Assembly (NCBI GenBank): GCA_020636155.1
Contig: JACJYM010000008.1
Span: 1-64,000, forward strand
Reading direction: 5' to 3'
Source of the DNA: Lewinellaceae bacterium
GTDB taxonomy: Bacteria; Bacteroidota; Bacteroidia; Chitinophagales; Saprospiraceae
Length of the DNA stretch: 64,000 nt
Part shown: positions 51,029-60,997 of the stretch, one piece after another
Position numbering within the stretch: position 1 is the first letter of the stretch
Layout of the letters: every line of letters begins with the position of its first letter
Notes under the pieces: model-generated
The model's database searches: none
The model's input: the letters and a program-made list of their open reading frames with translations, nothing else
Told to the model about the DNA's origin: nothing
Translations under genes and position numbers: made by a program

Positions 51029-53788
51029 TTACCTGTGCTTCATTATTCTAATTCCACTATCAGGCGTAAAGCTTGTAAGCTTGTATAACACTTTAAATAG
51101 AAAATATCTACCCAGTGCATTGCTCGTCGTTTCTGAGATGGATAATCCACTGATAGACCGACTGACGCCGTTATTTTGATTCAAAATATCATTGACCAAG
51201 AATGTCATTTCAAGCCTATCGCTCAAGATTGATTTTGAAAGAGAGGCATTCCAATAATTCACAGTGTTTTCTCCAGTGAAACTCTCACTAGAATAGATAT
51301 TAGATTCGAAATCGGTGAGCAAAAACCAACTTTTTCCAATGTCTAAGGACAATTCGGACCCATATTTATAGAGTCTATAATTGTTGTCTTTTTGGTTTTC
51401 ATCTCTGTAGTTGGTACTATTCCAGCTTATTTTTCCCCAAACTTCAGCGCTGATACGATTTTGGTTTTTATTTTCAATACTCAAGGTAATGGAATTAGAA
51501 TTATTAGAATATTTGTTAAGTAAGTTGTTGAGGTATGCAAACCCAATTTGTTTTGATAAATCAATATTGAATCTCGTCTTAATGTGCAACGGATTGATAG
51601 GAGAGCCATAACTAAAATACAAACCAAAGGATTCGGAGTAAGCGACATTCACTGGTTTTGTGATTTGAACAAGATCCTCATTTACTGTTTTTGAATTGAT
51701 AATATTGTTGGTGGTATAGCTGAAATTAATGCCGGTCCACAAACTGCGAAAGTTAAACCTATCGAAATTGCGATATCTTAGGTTTATTCTATGTGTATAT
51801 TCAGGTTTAAGATTTTCATTTCCCAATACGATGGATAAGGCATTGTCGTTATTAGGCAATGGTTGTAACTGCGTGATATTCGGTTCATTGGTCGAGGTTC
51901 TATAATCCAAGGAAATGTGGATATTATCTAGGTCTAATGAGAAATCGGGTAGAAAGAAATTGAATTCTCGCTTTAGAGGATCCAAGTCATTTTGAGTGCC
52001 TTTAAGTTTTGAATTTTGAAAATTCAAACCCAATTGCCATTTTAAATCCGTTTCAGATTTTCTAATGGAAATACCCGGTGTAATATATTGATATTGGCTT
52101 GTAAATAACCCTGAGAGATCGTTATTAAAGACCAATTCTCCATTATTTATCTTATCAAAAACATTTTTAGTTCTGTCGGAATTATTATTTCTTACATTTA
52201 CTTTTGGAGATAGGAAATAATTTTTTCCTAAAGGTTCTACATAAGAAATTCCAAAATTATAGTTCAAATTATCATTGTTTTGTTTTTGATTTTGATCAAT
52301 CAAATTTGTGGAATCGATGATGGCATTTTCATAAAATGAAAGGAGTTGATATAGATCCAATGCTTGTTGATTATTATCATTACCAACAGCGCCATCAAGT
52401 GAAAAAGATCGACCTTTTGAATTTAGCTTTGACGTATAGGATAAATCCAGACCATAATTAGTCGCATCGCTACTAGATTTTTGATTTGCGTCGTTTTCAG
52501 ATTGTAATTCTCGGGAATCGTTGGAATTTTTTTCATCTGAAATTTGATTCGCTTCGGTATTGACGAAATTCAAATTTCCGGTAATGCTGATTTGATGAGT
52601 GGAATCTATCAAGGTTTTATATTTACCTCCAATATTATGCCTTAAGTTATCGGTAGTACTCTCTGAAATTGAATTCACAAAATAATTGCCACTTGGAAGA
52701 AAATTCTCTGAATCCCGATTTTGTGTCAAGAATTTCTTATCTCCTGATAAAAAATAACTCAAATTAAATTCCGTTTCTTTACTTTTAATATAGTTCATAT
52801 TGGCGCCGAGGACTCCTGCTTTAGCATCACCTGTAATGTTGTTTCCAAAACTCACGGGTACACTATTCTTACTGGAATTAAATGAAAAACTTCTAGAGCT
52901 TCCACTGCTAGCGGTAAGTCCGGAATATTCTGAAAAAGTTAATCCTAAGTCGTTAAGGTTGTTGTATTTAGAGATAAATGAGAGCTGAGTTTTAGTACTG
53001 AATGAAAATAAATTCGCTTTGGCAGTAAAACGATCTGATGAGCCGTATCCAGCTTCCAATTGACCGAATAATCCGTTCTTTTTTCCTTCCTTTAATTTTA
53101 AATCTATGGTTTTTTGTTCATTGCCATCATCGATACCAGTTAGTTCAGCTTTGTCACTTTTTTTGTCATAGACCTTAACTTTATCTACGGCATCGGCGGG
53201 TATATTCTTTGTTGCCATTTTAGGATCATTGCTGAAGAATTTTTTACCATCCACCAATACTTGCTTCACATCTTCACCCTCAGACTTTATATTCCCTTCT
53301 TTGTCTACTTCCATTCCCGGCAATTTTTTGAGCAATTCCTCGACAGAGGCGTTTGGTCTAACCTTGTATGCAGCAGCATTATACTCAACGGTATCTTTTT
53401 TTACAATAATCGGTGTCAATGCCCCTGTGACGGTAACGGCATCTAGCAGATTGCTATTGCTCAAATTAAAAATACCCAAATCCACCTTTTTAGCTTCACC
53501 TTTAATATCAAGCTCCTTTTCAAATGTTCCGTAACCTATATACGTTATTTGTAATATATAGTTGTTTGATTTAATTAATTTTAGTTCGAATTTGCCTTTG
53601 TCATCAGTCACTGCAAATTTATAAAATGTACTGTCTTTAGCCTCGAGAAGAACTACGGTGGCGCCGATGAGTGGTCCTTCAATACTGTCTTTGACTTCGC
53701 CTACGAGAGTATATTGTCCCCTCAAGGTTTGACTTACCACAAAAAATAAAAAGAATATTACAGTATATTTAAATTTTTGTCGTGACAT
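51029..53788 (-). CDS. TonB-dependent receptor-like outer membrane beta-barrel protein
   Basis: A signal peptide (1-25) is followed by a carboxypeptidase-regulatory-like beta domain (~26-110: LVGEVKDSIEGPLIGATVVL). A plug-like region comes next (~118-235: VEELLKKLPGMEVDKEGNIK, VLVDGKKFFSNDPKMATKNI). About 670 residues of alternating aromatic and polar strands form the barrel, placing it in the OMP beta-barrel family of TonB receptors. A typical SusC motif is absent and no SusD gene follows. The GLPGLI gene directly upstream (27 nt, same strand) is the usual companion. The ligand is unknown; a metal or small peptide is possible. Confidence 0.88.
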   Translation of the reverse strand: MSRQKFKYTVIFFLFFVVSQTLRGQYTLVGEVKDSIEGPLIGATVVLLEAKDSTFYKFAVTDDKGKFELKLIKSNNYILQITYIGYGTFEKELDIKGEAKKVDLGIFNLSNSNLLDAVTVTGALTPIIVKKDTVEYNAAAYKVRPNASVEELLKKLPGMEVDKEGNIKSEGEDVKQVLVDGKKFFSNDPKMATKNIPADAVDKVKVYDKKSDKAELTGIDDGNEQKTIDLKLKEGKKNGLFGQLEAGYGSSDRFTAKANLFSFSTKTQLSFISKYNNLNDLGLTFSEYSGLTASSGSSRSFSFNSSKNSVPVSFGNNITGDAKAGVLGANMNYIKSKETEFNLSYFLSGDKKFLTQNRDSENFLPSGNYFVNSISESTTDNLRHNIGGKYKTLIDSTHQISITGNLNFVNTEANQISDEKNSNDSRELQSENDANQKSSSDATNYGLDLSYTSKLNSKGRSFSLDGAVGNDNNQQALDLYQLLSFYENAIIDSTNLIDQNQKQNNDNLNYNFGISYVEPLGKNYFLSPKVNVRNNNSDRTKNVFDKINNGELVFNNDLSGLFTSQYQYITPGISIRKSETDLKWQLGLNFQNSKLKGTQNDLDPLKREFNFFLPDFSLDLDNIHISLDYRTSTNEPNITQLQPLPNNDNALSIVLGNENLKPEYTHRINLRYRNFDRFNFRSLWTGINFSYTTNNIINSKTVNEDLVQITKPVNVAYSESFGLYFSYGSPINPLHIKTRFNIDLSKQIGFAYLNNLLNKYSNNSNSITLSIENKNQNRISAEVWGKISWNSTNYRDENQKDNNYRLYKYGSELSLDIGKSWFLLTDFESNIYSSESFTGENTVNYWNASLSKSILSDRLEMTFLVNDILNQNNGVSRSISGLSISETTSNALGRYFLFKVLYKLTSFTPDSGIRIMKHR

Positions 53789-53815
53789 GGTTTTAATAGT
53801 CTTTAAAGCGTTAAT

Positions 53816-54544
53816 CTAAAATCTTCTTTTTCTGGCTCCACCTCTCCACATGGCCTCTCTTTCCTTTTGTTTCTCTTCCTTTATTTTATCGTATTCTTCC
53901 TTTGTAATTACTTCACCATCACTGGGTGTAGGGTAGGGTTCTAGTTGAGTATATTCTTCTATTTTAGTTGCGACGATGTGTCTGTTTTCCATTCGCATTT
54001 CCAAAATTAATCCAGGGAGCCCTCCATATATATGTGGTCCATTTGATATGGGAATTTGAGGTGTAAACCAGGCTTCAAGCATCGTAGTAGAATCTTGAAA
54101 AACAGCCTTCATACATGTAAATCCTTGCACATCTCTTTGCTCGGCGGCATAAATTTTCCATTTCCACGTTTGACAAGTATCTTCTACAATGAAGTTTTTA
54201 CCAAATAAATCGGATTGGTCGATTTGACGGCCCTCATTTATATTTTTATAAAGAATATCATCATTGTTCCGCATCCATCGCCACCTTCTTCCATTATCAT
54301 TTTTTTTAGCTTCTTCCTCGGTTTTTATTTTATCTACATGGTAAATACTGGTTTCAGGGGTTGTTTCTAAGACGTAATAACTCGTAAATGACTTGGGCAT
54401 ATTCGCCGTGACGGGGATATCATTTTTTTCTAAATCAAAAAACTTTTCATCATCATAGCTCACTTTATAGGCAGTTGATTGAGCCGCAATATTCATACTT
54501 ATTATACTCAGAACAAACAAATATGATAAAAATACCTTATTCAT
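53816..54544 (-). CDS. GLPGLI family protein
   Basis: A signal peptide (1-21) precedes a 242-residue protein with HIYGGLPGLILEM, holding the namesake GLPGLI at 175-180, and CQTWKWKIYAAEQRDVQGFT before it. The C-terminus is strongly basic (RGGARKRRF). The family is specific to Bacteroidota, occurs next to TonB-dependent outer membrane proteins as here, and has no established biochemical function. It is first in a likely two-gene operon with the receptor. Confidence 0.92.
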   Translation of the reverse strand: MNKVFLSYLFVLSIISMNIAAQSTAYKVSYDDEKFFDLEKNDIPVTANMPKSFTSYYVLETTPETSIYHVDKIKTEEEAKKNDNGRRWRWMRNNDDILYKNINEGRQIDQSDLFGKNFIVEDTCQTWKWKIYAAEQRDVQGFTCMKAVFQDSTTMLEAWFTPQIPISNGPHIYGGLPGLILEMRMENRHIVATKIEEYTQLEPYPTPSDGEVITKEEYDKIKEEKQKEREAMWRGGARKRRF

Positions 54545-54724
54545 AATACAGCAGTTTATAGATTTAAAATTTTAATAATACCAATTATACTCCAAAATAA
54601 TGATTAAACGATGAGTTGGATTGAAAAGATAATATTTTAACAAGTTAATAACCAAATTTGCCAACAATTAAAAATTCTTATACTTGACAAATTTGCAACC
54701 TAAACTTAAAAATAATAAGGTTAA

Positions 54725-55834
54725 TCAACGGGTTTTTCTAGATTTCCAATCATATTTTGTTGGGAAAATAGCATGATAAGCCATAAACAGAATATAAAAT
54801 TGATACCAAAAAATCAGACATAGATAAGTTGATGTATTTATGGAATCGATAATCTTATATTTTTTTAACATAAAAAACTCCATCATTGATCTCAAAATAA
54901 ATAACACAAATACCAAAATGGCGGCACCTACATTTACAAATAATGCACTCATTAGCATCAAAGATGACAATACAGCCATGCTTTGAAAAAACGTGAGACT
55001 GCTACTATTACTAGCCATTGCCTTTGAGGCCCAACGTTTTCTTTGTTTGAAAAAGCTCTTGAAAGAATTAATAGATTTTGTTTTTATAGTAAAATTAGGA
55101 GTGTGAAGAAAAACGATGTGGGAGTTCGGAAGATTTGCAATAGAATTTACTAAAAACACATCGTCTCCACTTGCAAAATTAGTTTCAAGCGAATTACAAA
55201 TTTCCAGATAAACAGACTTTTTAAAAGCCATGTTTGCACCATTGGCTAAATAAAATTTCTTAGAAATGATGCCACTCCCTGTCATCATCATGGTTACAGA
55301 ATTATCAACCATTTGAAATTTTTCCAAACATGTGTGAGTTTCTAAAAATTCAATTTTCCCAGCCATAAAGTCAGGGTTCTCTTTTTGATATACATAGGAC
55401 AATTCCCTGAGCCAATCGGAAGGAAATATGCAATCGGCATCAGTACATACGATGAGTTCATGTTTCGTTGCTAATATCCCGGTATATTGTGCCGCTTTTT
55501 TGCCCTGATTATGCTCCATAGATTTTAGGAGTTGATAGCCTGATGATTGAATGAATTCAGTGCCCTTATCTGTTGAGTGGTCATCTATAAAAATCACCTC
55601 CAGCAGGTTTTTAGGATAATCAAGTTTTCTTAGACTCTCAATTAATCTTGGCAGGTTTTCCTCTTCATTTCTAAAAGGTATGATAAGGCTAATGCCAATA
55701 TTCGGCTGATAGTCGTGTGGCGACAATTTCCTTTTATCACTCTTAAAAATTTGGACTAAACTGTACAATTTGAAAAGATGATAAATTCCAATAATGACAT
55801 AAATCCCTATAAAAATGAAAGTGAAGTATGCCAT
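54725..55834 (-). CDS. Membrane glycosyltransferase family 2 protein
   Basis: This 369-residue protein has an N-terminal membrane helix (~3-25) and a GT-A domain. FIDDHSTD (DDH 84-86) and CTDADCIFP (D132, D134) bind nucleotide sugar and metal, GDD is at 223-225, and QRKRW at 264-268 is the QxxRW motif of processive GT2 enzymes. Two or three helices close the C-terminus. A polysaccharide or glycolipid product is likely. It starts 13 nt after the small membrane protein gene upstream, so the two are probably co-transcribed. Confidence 0.88.
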   Translation of the reverse strand: MAYFTFIFIGIYVIIGIYHLFKLYSLVQIFKSDKRKLSPHDYQPNIGISLIIPFRNEEENLPRLIESLRKLDYPKNLLEVIFIDDHSTDKGTEFIQSSGYQLLKSMEHNQGKKAAQYTGILATKHELIVCTDADCIFPSDWLRELSYVYQKENPDFMAGKIEFLETHTCLEKFQMVDNSVTMMMTGSGIISKKFYLANGANMAFKKSVYLEICNSLETNFASGDDVFLVNSIANLPNSHIVFLHTPNFTIKTKSINSFKSFFKQRKRWASKAMASNSSSLTFFQSMAVLSSLMLMSALFVNVGAAILVFVLFILRSMMEFFMLKKYKIIDSINTSTYLCLIFWYQFYILFMAYHAIFPTKYDWKSRKTR

Positions 55835-55847
55835 TTCACCCTATGTC

Positions 55848-56333
55848 TTATTTGAATAATTGGTCGTAATCAGAGGATTGATTTCTAGATTCGGAAGGCA
55901 ATTTATCTGGTAATTCTAAAAAATCTTCTAGTTCATTTTCATTTTTAACTTCCTCATATTCAATGTATCCCCCTTGTGTGGCATTGTCACCATATTGTTG
56001 TGCCATAGAATTAATTTTTCTATTCAACAAAGCTTTAAAAAACAAGTAAGCTGCAACTAAAGGAAAGCCAAAAAATGTAAAAACCATCATGACCAATCCA
56101 GTCAAAGGCTTTTGCTTAAGGGTATCTATCAAATATTTTCCATAATTTAGGATGACCTTATAATCCAAAAATAGCGTGATGATAAAAAGTATCGGCGCAA
56201 CCGCAGTAAGTATATAAAACACCCCTTTGGCCACATAAAATAATCCCGCAAAGATCAATATAAAAAGTAATAAAGTTATGATTCCACCAAAAGGACTGGA
56301 CGAGTTGTAATTATAAGAGCGGTATTCTGTCAT
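55848..56333 (-). CDS. Hypothetical membrane protein
   Basis: This 161-residue protein is not recognised. It has three hydrophobic segments (about 16-35, 38-55, 78-102), a Ser/Tyr-rich start (YRSYNYNSSSPFGG) and an acidic hydrophilic tail (~125-161). It lies just upstream of the GT2 gene on the same strand. Confidence 0.7.
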   Translation of the reverse strand: MTEYRSYNYNSSSPFGGIITLLLFILIFAGLFYVAKGVFYILTAVAPILFIITLFLDYKVILNYGKYLIDTLKQKPLTGLVMMVFTFFGFPLVAAYLFFKALLNRKINSMAQQYGDNATQGGYIEYEEVKNENELEDFLELPDKLPSESRNQSSDYDQLFK

Positions 56334-56421
56334 TTTATTTATATATTTTAATAATACGACAAGAAATTCGGTGAATTGGTTCGCTAGACACCCTAATATT
56401 ATAAATTCTTTCGTCCAATCT

Positions 56422-57732
56422 TTATTTGTGTTCGATTAATGCCGTCAATACACTCAATTTGAAACCATCCAAACGTGTCCATATCGGTCTTATTTGGCCG
56501 TCATAAGCTGAAATATCATTGTAATCACCAAAAAATATCTGAGGATTAGGTGTAAATGGCGTTTCACTTATTTTGACATTCGTAAAATGATCGCCGCCAT
56601 CTGTTGAATAGGCCAAGTAAACATCAGTGTCAATATTTTCGTGGTTTCTTCGGTCGTAAAAAACGATATAAATATACCCCGTTTTTGGGTCGACATCCAT
56701 CCAACTAAAAAATTGGTGTCTATTTGTATCATCGTCATTGACCTTGATTGGTTGCGACCACGATTCGCCACCGTCCGATGATTTTACCAACCAAATGTCT
56801 GTATTATCATCCCCATTTCTTTGGTCACTCCAGTTGACATAGATGGTGCCACGATATGGGCTATGACTGTGGTCTACCTCTGTGATTGGCATTCCATTGG
56901 CTCTACCTATTCCGGGAATGTCTATATCCCAACCACCGATTTGATCAGCAATGACTAAGTCTTGGGCTAGCCAAGATTTACCTTTATCCTTTGATATATC
57001 TAGGTAGATCTTGTCATTCAATGCCCATGCAACATAATATTCACCTTTGACTCCGATGGCAGGTACAGCACCTTCAGTCGTGCCGTCGCTATCTATGCAA
57101 TCACCGTAAAACTGGTTGATGGTCACTGCATCCGTCCATGTGTCACCATAGTCCATGGATTTTGAAAAAAGGATTTTTGAGGTGCAATTTTTATCTTTAG
57201 AACCATAACTATCAAACTCTGTCCATGTCATAATAACCTCGCCGTCATTTTCGCCCGTTGCAAGCCAATGTTTATCATGATCTTTCGACGCATTCACCTT
57301 TGGAAATGAACCATCAGACCATGTCTTACCATTGTCATTTGATTTTTGCACGACTATTTTATCCAAAAAGGAATCGCTGGCAAAAGCTTTGTTCTCAGGA
57401 TTGGAAAGATGGGCATACAAGACACTTCCATTTGATAAATATCGAACCACCGGGTCCCCATAAACTCCGTGTGAGGAACTTATTTTATCGACATGCCATT
57501 TTTTACCACCATCATGACTATAATATACATTGTTGAGGACAGAGCCACCAACTATGTGTTTTTTGTTTTTAGGATTGATGGAAATAGATGGCTCACAGGG
57601 TCCAACAAAATTAGTCGCTACTTCGATTGTGATATTTTTGACATTGGACTCTATCGGATTAGGTATCAAGTTTTTTTTAGAACAAGAAAACAACGAGAAT
57701 ACCGAAAAAAAATAAACCAGTTTATTTTTCAT
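56422..57732 (-). CDS. BNR/Asp-box (sialidase-like) beta-propeller lipoprotein
   Basis: The signal sequence ends in a lipobox (SLFSCSKKN, C17). Six Asp-box motifs (SxDxGxxW type) occur along the chain: YSHDGGKKWH, KSNDNGKTWS, KSMDYGDTWT, ISKDKGKSWL, KSSDGGESWS and YSTDGGDHFT. They predict a six-bladed propeller like sialidases. The catalytic arginine triad of sialidases was not recognised, so enzymatic activity is uncertain. It overlaps the end of the M48 gene by 11 nt and is probably translated from the same mRNA. Confidence 0.85.
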   Translation of the reverse strand: MKNKLVYFFSVFSLFSCSKKNLIPNPIESNVKNITIEVATNFVGPCEPSISINPKNKKHIVGGSVLNNVYYSHDGGKKWHVDKISSSHGVYGDPVVRYLSNGSVLYAHLSNPENKAFASDSFLDKIVVQKSNDNGKTWSDGSFPKVNASKDHDKHWLATGENDGEVIMTWTEFDSYGSKDKNCTSKILFSKSMDYGDTWTDAVTINQFYGDCIDSDGTTEGAVPAIGVKGEYYVAWALNDKIYLDISKDKGKSWLAQDLVIADQIGGWDIDIPGIGRANGMPITEVDHSHSPYRGTIYVNWSDQRNGDDNTDIWLVKSSDGGESWSQPIKVNDDDTNRHQFFSWMDVDPKTGYIYIVFYDRRNHENIDTDVYLAYSTDGGDHFTNVKISETPFTPNPQIFFGDYNDISAYDGQIRPIWTRLDGFKLSVLTALIEHK

Positions 57733-58558
57733 ATTTTTTGATTGCTTCCTTTATTTTTTCTCTTCGATTATCTGGGCTAGGGTGGCTACTTTGAAATTCA
57801 GGAACTCTTTGCCCTCCACTAGATGCTTCTAATATGTCCATTACACCAATGAATTGATACGGGTCATAACCCTCATCTAGCATAAGTTTTACTCCCCAAT
57901 CGTCTGATTCTAACTCTTGATCCCTACCATAGCTTAAATTGGTGTAATTTCCTATCACATTGGCGATTTGTGTGGCTGACATGTCACCACCACTTCCTAT
58001 CATGACCGCCTGAATTAAGCCTTGGATTAATCCTGTTTTGGCCATGCGTACAGCGCCGTGTCTTGCTATGACATGACCGATTTCGTGTCCTAAAACTCCA
58101 GCCAATTGATCTTCGTTTTGGAGTTTTCCATAGAGGGCTGCAGTGATAAAAACATTTCCTCCGGGCAATGCAAAAGCATTCACCACTTGAGGGTCAGCCA
58201 ATAAATAAAACTGAAATGGATATCCTGATTTTTGAACTAAAGGGTCACTCGCCAATTTTTGACCAACGCTTTGTACATACGCTTGAGCTCTTTGATCTGG
58301 ATATAATCCACCATACTCTTGTATCATTTGAGGAGTTGATTGCAAGCCTATTCCTACTTCCTCCTCAGTAGACCACTGAACTCGCTGAGTCTCGCCTGTA
58401 ACGGGATTGACTTGCGTATTGGTAAAATATTTGAATGCTTGATATCCTGCAAACATCAAACCCAGTAGGAGAAAGAGTTTGAATCTACTGGTACCGAGCC
58501 CTTGTCCCTGTCGGCTATACGGGTCTCCCGTTCCACCATAGTATCTTCCTGTTGCCAT
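57722..58558 (-). CDS. M48 family zinc metallopeptidase
   Basis: The start is taken as the ATG of MATGRYYGG (58558-58556). The upstream in-frame ATG at 58594 adds 12 residues and overlaps the neighbouring gene. One membrane helix (~25-45) anchors the protein. LGHEIGHVIARHG carries HExxH (H158, E159, H162 in this numbering), and LSYGRDQELESDDWGVKLM supplies the third ligand glutamate. The closest general type is the LoiP/BepA-like envelope protease. Neighbours are a small membrane protein gene 10 nt upstream and the BNR lipoprotein gene downstream. Confidence 0.9.
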   Translation of the reverse strand: MATGRYYGGTGDPYSRQGQGLGTSRFKLFLLLGLMFAGYQAFKYFTNTQVNPVTGETQRVQWSTEEEVGIGLQSTPQMIQEYGGLYPDQRAQAYVQSVGQKLASDPLVQKSGYPFQFYLLADPQVVNAFALPGGNVFITAALYGKLQNEDQLAGVLGHEIGHVIARHGAVRMAKTGLIQGLIQAVMIGSGGDMSATQIANVIGNYTNLSYGRDQELESDDWGVKLMLDEGYDPYQFIGVMDILEASSGGQRVPEFQSSHPSPDNRREKIKEAIKKYEK

Positions 58559-58568
58559 ATTCTTTAAA

Positions 58569-58844
58569 TTAAATAAGTTCTGAAATAATCCCAATTATAG
58601 TGAATACAAATGCTGCACGAATGCTGTAATCGATGTCCGGAATTTTCTTTATAAAATAGCAAATAACAAGCACCGGTATCGACACGATGGCTAACAATGC
58701 GACCAACACAAAAAGTGCAAGTAAAGCGACCTTTAATATTTCCATGGCACTTAATTCACCATGACCATTTACTATAAAATAAAAAAATGTGATGAGCATT
58801 AGAGCAATCATGACCCAGCTGCTTTTATCCATTCTAAAATCCAT
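58569..58844 (-). CDS. Small hypothetical membrane protein
   Basis: This 91-residue protein has three hydrophobic segments (about 9-25, 38-62, 75-90) and no family match by eye. It ends 10 nt before the M48 protease start on the same strand, so it probably heads the M48-BNR operon. Confidence 0.6.
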   Translation of the reverse strand: MDFRMDKSSWVMIALMLITFFYFIVNGHGELSAMEILKVALLALFVLVALLAIVSIPVLVICYFIKKIPDIDYSIRAAFVFTIIGIISELI

Positions 58845-58894
58845 ATACTGAAGTATTAATTAGTTGGTAAAATTAAGATATAGAATTTAATTAT

Positions 58895-60103
58895 TTAAAT
58901 CATATTTTCAATTATGACCGCATATCCCTGTCCAACGCCTACACACATGGTCACTAAAGCATATTTCTTATGGGAATTTTTGAGTTCAATCGCTGCTGTT
59001 TGTAAGATTCGAGTGCCTGTCATTCCTAGAGGATGCCCGAGTGATATTCCACCACCATTAGGATTGATTCTAGGGTCAAAATCTTCCAATCCCAAGCTCC
59101 GTGTACAAGCTAAAACTTGTGCCGCAAATGCTTCATTAATTTCAATGACATCCATATCATCTAGTGTTAGCCCAGCACGCTTAAGTGCCAATTTGCTGGC
59201 TTCAACGGGGCCTATGCCCATGGTTCTAGGTTCGACACCGACGACGCCTGAGCTTTCAATTCTTGCCATAGGTTCTAACCCATAAGTTGTTAAGGCATTT
59301 TCTGATGTTATGATCATTGCTGCCGCACCATCATTTAGTCCTGAAGAATTCCCAGCAGTGACACTTCCATCTTTTTTAAATGCAGGTCTTAGTTTTGCGA
59401 GCACTTCACGATTAGTGGTCGGTTTGATAAATTCATCTTGAGCAAATACCAAATCTTCCATTTTTTTTCTAGGAATATTCACTGAAACTATTTCTTCTGC
59501 CAAGCGTCCACTTGCCTGTGCTTTTGTTGCTTTTTGTTGCGACCATTCCGCAAAAGCATCTTGAGAATCCCGGCTGATATTGTACATTTCAACAAGATTC
59601 TCAGCGGTCATGCCCATCGCATCAGTGCCATAAAGCGATTCAATTTTTGGATTTATAAATCGCCAACCAAAACTAGAGTCATACATCATCTGGCTGTTTC
59701 CAAAGGCTTCATTTGACTTCGAGATGACCCAAGGACCTCTGCTCATATTTTCCACACCACCGATGACGAAAATATCTCCCTCATTGGCTGCGATAGCTCT
59801 TCTCGCATGAATGGCTGCAGACATGCCGGATGAACACAATCGATTAACCGTCTCGCCAGGCACAGAGATAGGATATCCAGCGAGTAGCAGTGCCATGCGT
59901 GCGACATTTCTATTGTCTTCCCCTGCTTGGTTTGCACATCCAAGTATGATATCATCTATTTTGTTTAAAGGTATCTTTTGATTTCTTTTGATTATCTCTT
60001 GTAATGGAATAGCCGCCAGATCATCAGTTCTTACTTTTGCAAGAGTCCCCTTAAAACTACCTATTGGTGTTCTAATCGCATCAATTATATAAGCTTGGTT
60101 CAT
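58895..60103 (-). CDS. Thiolase (acetyl-CoA C-acyltransferase), 3-oxoadipyl-CoA thiolase-like
   Basis: This 402-residue protein has the nucleophile C90 (VNRLCSSGMSA), the base H357 (GHPLGMTG) and the second active cysteine C387 (MCVGVGQG). IIDAIRTPIGSFKGT is the usual thiolase start. FGWRFINPKIESLYGTDAMG resembles the loop typical of PcaF/PaaJ 3-oxoadipyl-CoA thiolases, so aromatic-degradation or beta-oxidation roles are both possible. No other pathway gene is adjacent. It follows a small exported protein gene by 27 nt on the same strand. Confidence 0.9.
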   Translation of the reverse strand: MNQAYIIDAIRTPIGSFKGTLAKVRTDDLAAIPLQEIIKRNQKIPLNKIDDIILGCANQAGEDNRNVARMALLLAGYPISVPGETVNRLCSSGMSAAIHARRAIAANEGDIFVIGGVENMSRGPWVISKSNEAFGNSQMMYDSSFGWRFINPKIESLYGTDAMGMTAENLVEMYNISRDSQDAFAEWSQQKATKAQASGRLAEEIVSVNIPRKKMEDLVFAQDEFIKPTTNREVLAKLRPAFKKDGSVTAGNSSGLNDGAAAMIITSENALTTYGLEPMARIESSGVVGVEPRTMGIGPVEASKLALKRAGLTLDDMDVIEINEAFAAQVLACTRSLGLEDFDPRINPNGGGISLGHPLGMTGTRILQTAAIELKNSHKKYALVTMCVGVGQGYAVIIENMI

Positions 60104-60130
60104 ATTTTTATTTTTTCTAAAATAGAGTTC

Positions 60131-60628
60131 TCAATATCCAAGATACATGAGCTTTACTCTGTTTTTTTCATTGATTTTATAATCTTTCTTACTCAAAAAA
60201 GTTTTCATGGACCATCCCACGACCATGCCACCTAACCCTATGGAAGCATTCCCAATAGTAAAAGGATTATTGTTGTCTACAAGGTCGATGATGATACCAT
60301 AGACGACCCATAACACTCCAAATTGTATCAATTTTGCACCAAGTCCTCTGACGACAGGTTTATAAATTCTTAGCTCAGAAATATTAGATACATCAATGAA
60401 ACCTTGTTCAAATATAATCAAACTATCCACGAGATTCAAGTCATCTATCGTATGCGAAAACCACTCGTCGCCAAAAGAATTTAGCTTATAAGTCAACTTG
60501 TCGCCAACATAAAACCTTTTAGGTTCAGGATTTGCAAACCGATTTAATTGAAGAAAGGTCTGACACTGACAAATGCCGGAATAAAACACAATAGAAAATA
60601 AGATTAATATCCTTATAAGCATTCGCAA
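60131..60628 (-). CDS. Hypothetical exported/membrane protein
   Basis: This 165-residue protein begins with a signal peptide (~1-22, IVFYSGICQCQ). A beta-rich middle follows (RFYVGDKLTYKLNSFGDEWF, SLIIFEQGFIDVSNISELRI), then a hydrophobic pair (~97-113, 125-145) and a basic end. It is not assigned to a family. It lies upstream of the thiolase gene on the same strand. Confidence 0.65.
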   Translation of the reverse strand: MRMLIRILILFSIVFYSGICQCQTFLQLNRFANPEPKRFYVGDKLTYKLNSFGDEWFSHTIDDLNLVDSLIIFEQGFIDVSNISELRIYKPVVRGLGAKLIQFGVLWVVYGIIIDLVDNNNPFTIGNASIGLGGMVVGWSMKTFLSKKDYKINEKNRVKLMYLGY

Positions 60629-60841
60629 ATATAATCAATACCCTTAAAATCTATTGGTGAATAAATTTATTACGTTCTAAAATAAAACATTGTTTATCGC
60701 TATGATATAGTAGTATCCAATTTTTCAAAAATTTATTGCCTTTTAGTCATTAGTGAGGATACACGGACATCCGTCAATCGAAAACTGAAAATTGTATTTC
60801 ACTTTTTTAATTAATAACTAATTCTAAAAATAAAAAATTTA

Positions 60842-60849
60842 TATATTTG
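60842..60849 (+). promoter_or_regulatory. -7 element of tRNA-Met
   Basis: TATATTTG matches TAnnTTTG exactly and lies 38 nt before the tRNA, a plausible distance for a short 5' leader. Confidence 0.5.
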
Positions 60850-60887
60850 CAGCCGCTTAAGAAAAGCATGCAATAGTCAATTTTGAT

Positions 60888-60961
60888 GGCGAGGTAGCTC
60901 AGCTGGTTAGAGCGTCGGATTCATAACCCGGAGGTCGCGAGTTCAAGTCTCGCTCTCGCTA
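60888..60961 (+). tRNA. tRNA-Met (anticodon CAT)
   Basis: The cloverleaf has acceptor GGCGAGG/TCTCGCT, D stem GCTC/GAGC, anticodon loop TTCATAA (CAT), and T arm GCGAG-TTCAAGT-CTCGC with discriminator A. The D loop and acceptor suit an elongator methionine tRNA. A lysidine-modified isoleucine tRNA also has CAT and cannot be fully excluded. The acceptor end pairs are G-T. Confidence 0.9.
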
Positions 60962-60966
60962 CTAGA

Positions 60967-60997
60967 AAGGCTCGATGAATTTTGTCGAGCCTTTTTT
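60967..60997 (+). terminator. Rho-independent terminator after tRNA-Met
   Basis: AAGGCTCGA (60967-60975) pairs with TCGAGCCTT (60985-60993) over a 9-nt loop, followed by a T tract. It begins 6 nt after the tRNA. Confidence 0.92.

Noticed and set aside
56422..57732. Annotation as an active sialidase
   Set aside because: Asp-boxes are clear, but the arginine triad and the catalytic Tyr/Glu pair were not identified, so only the fold is claimed.
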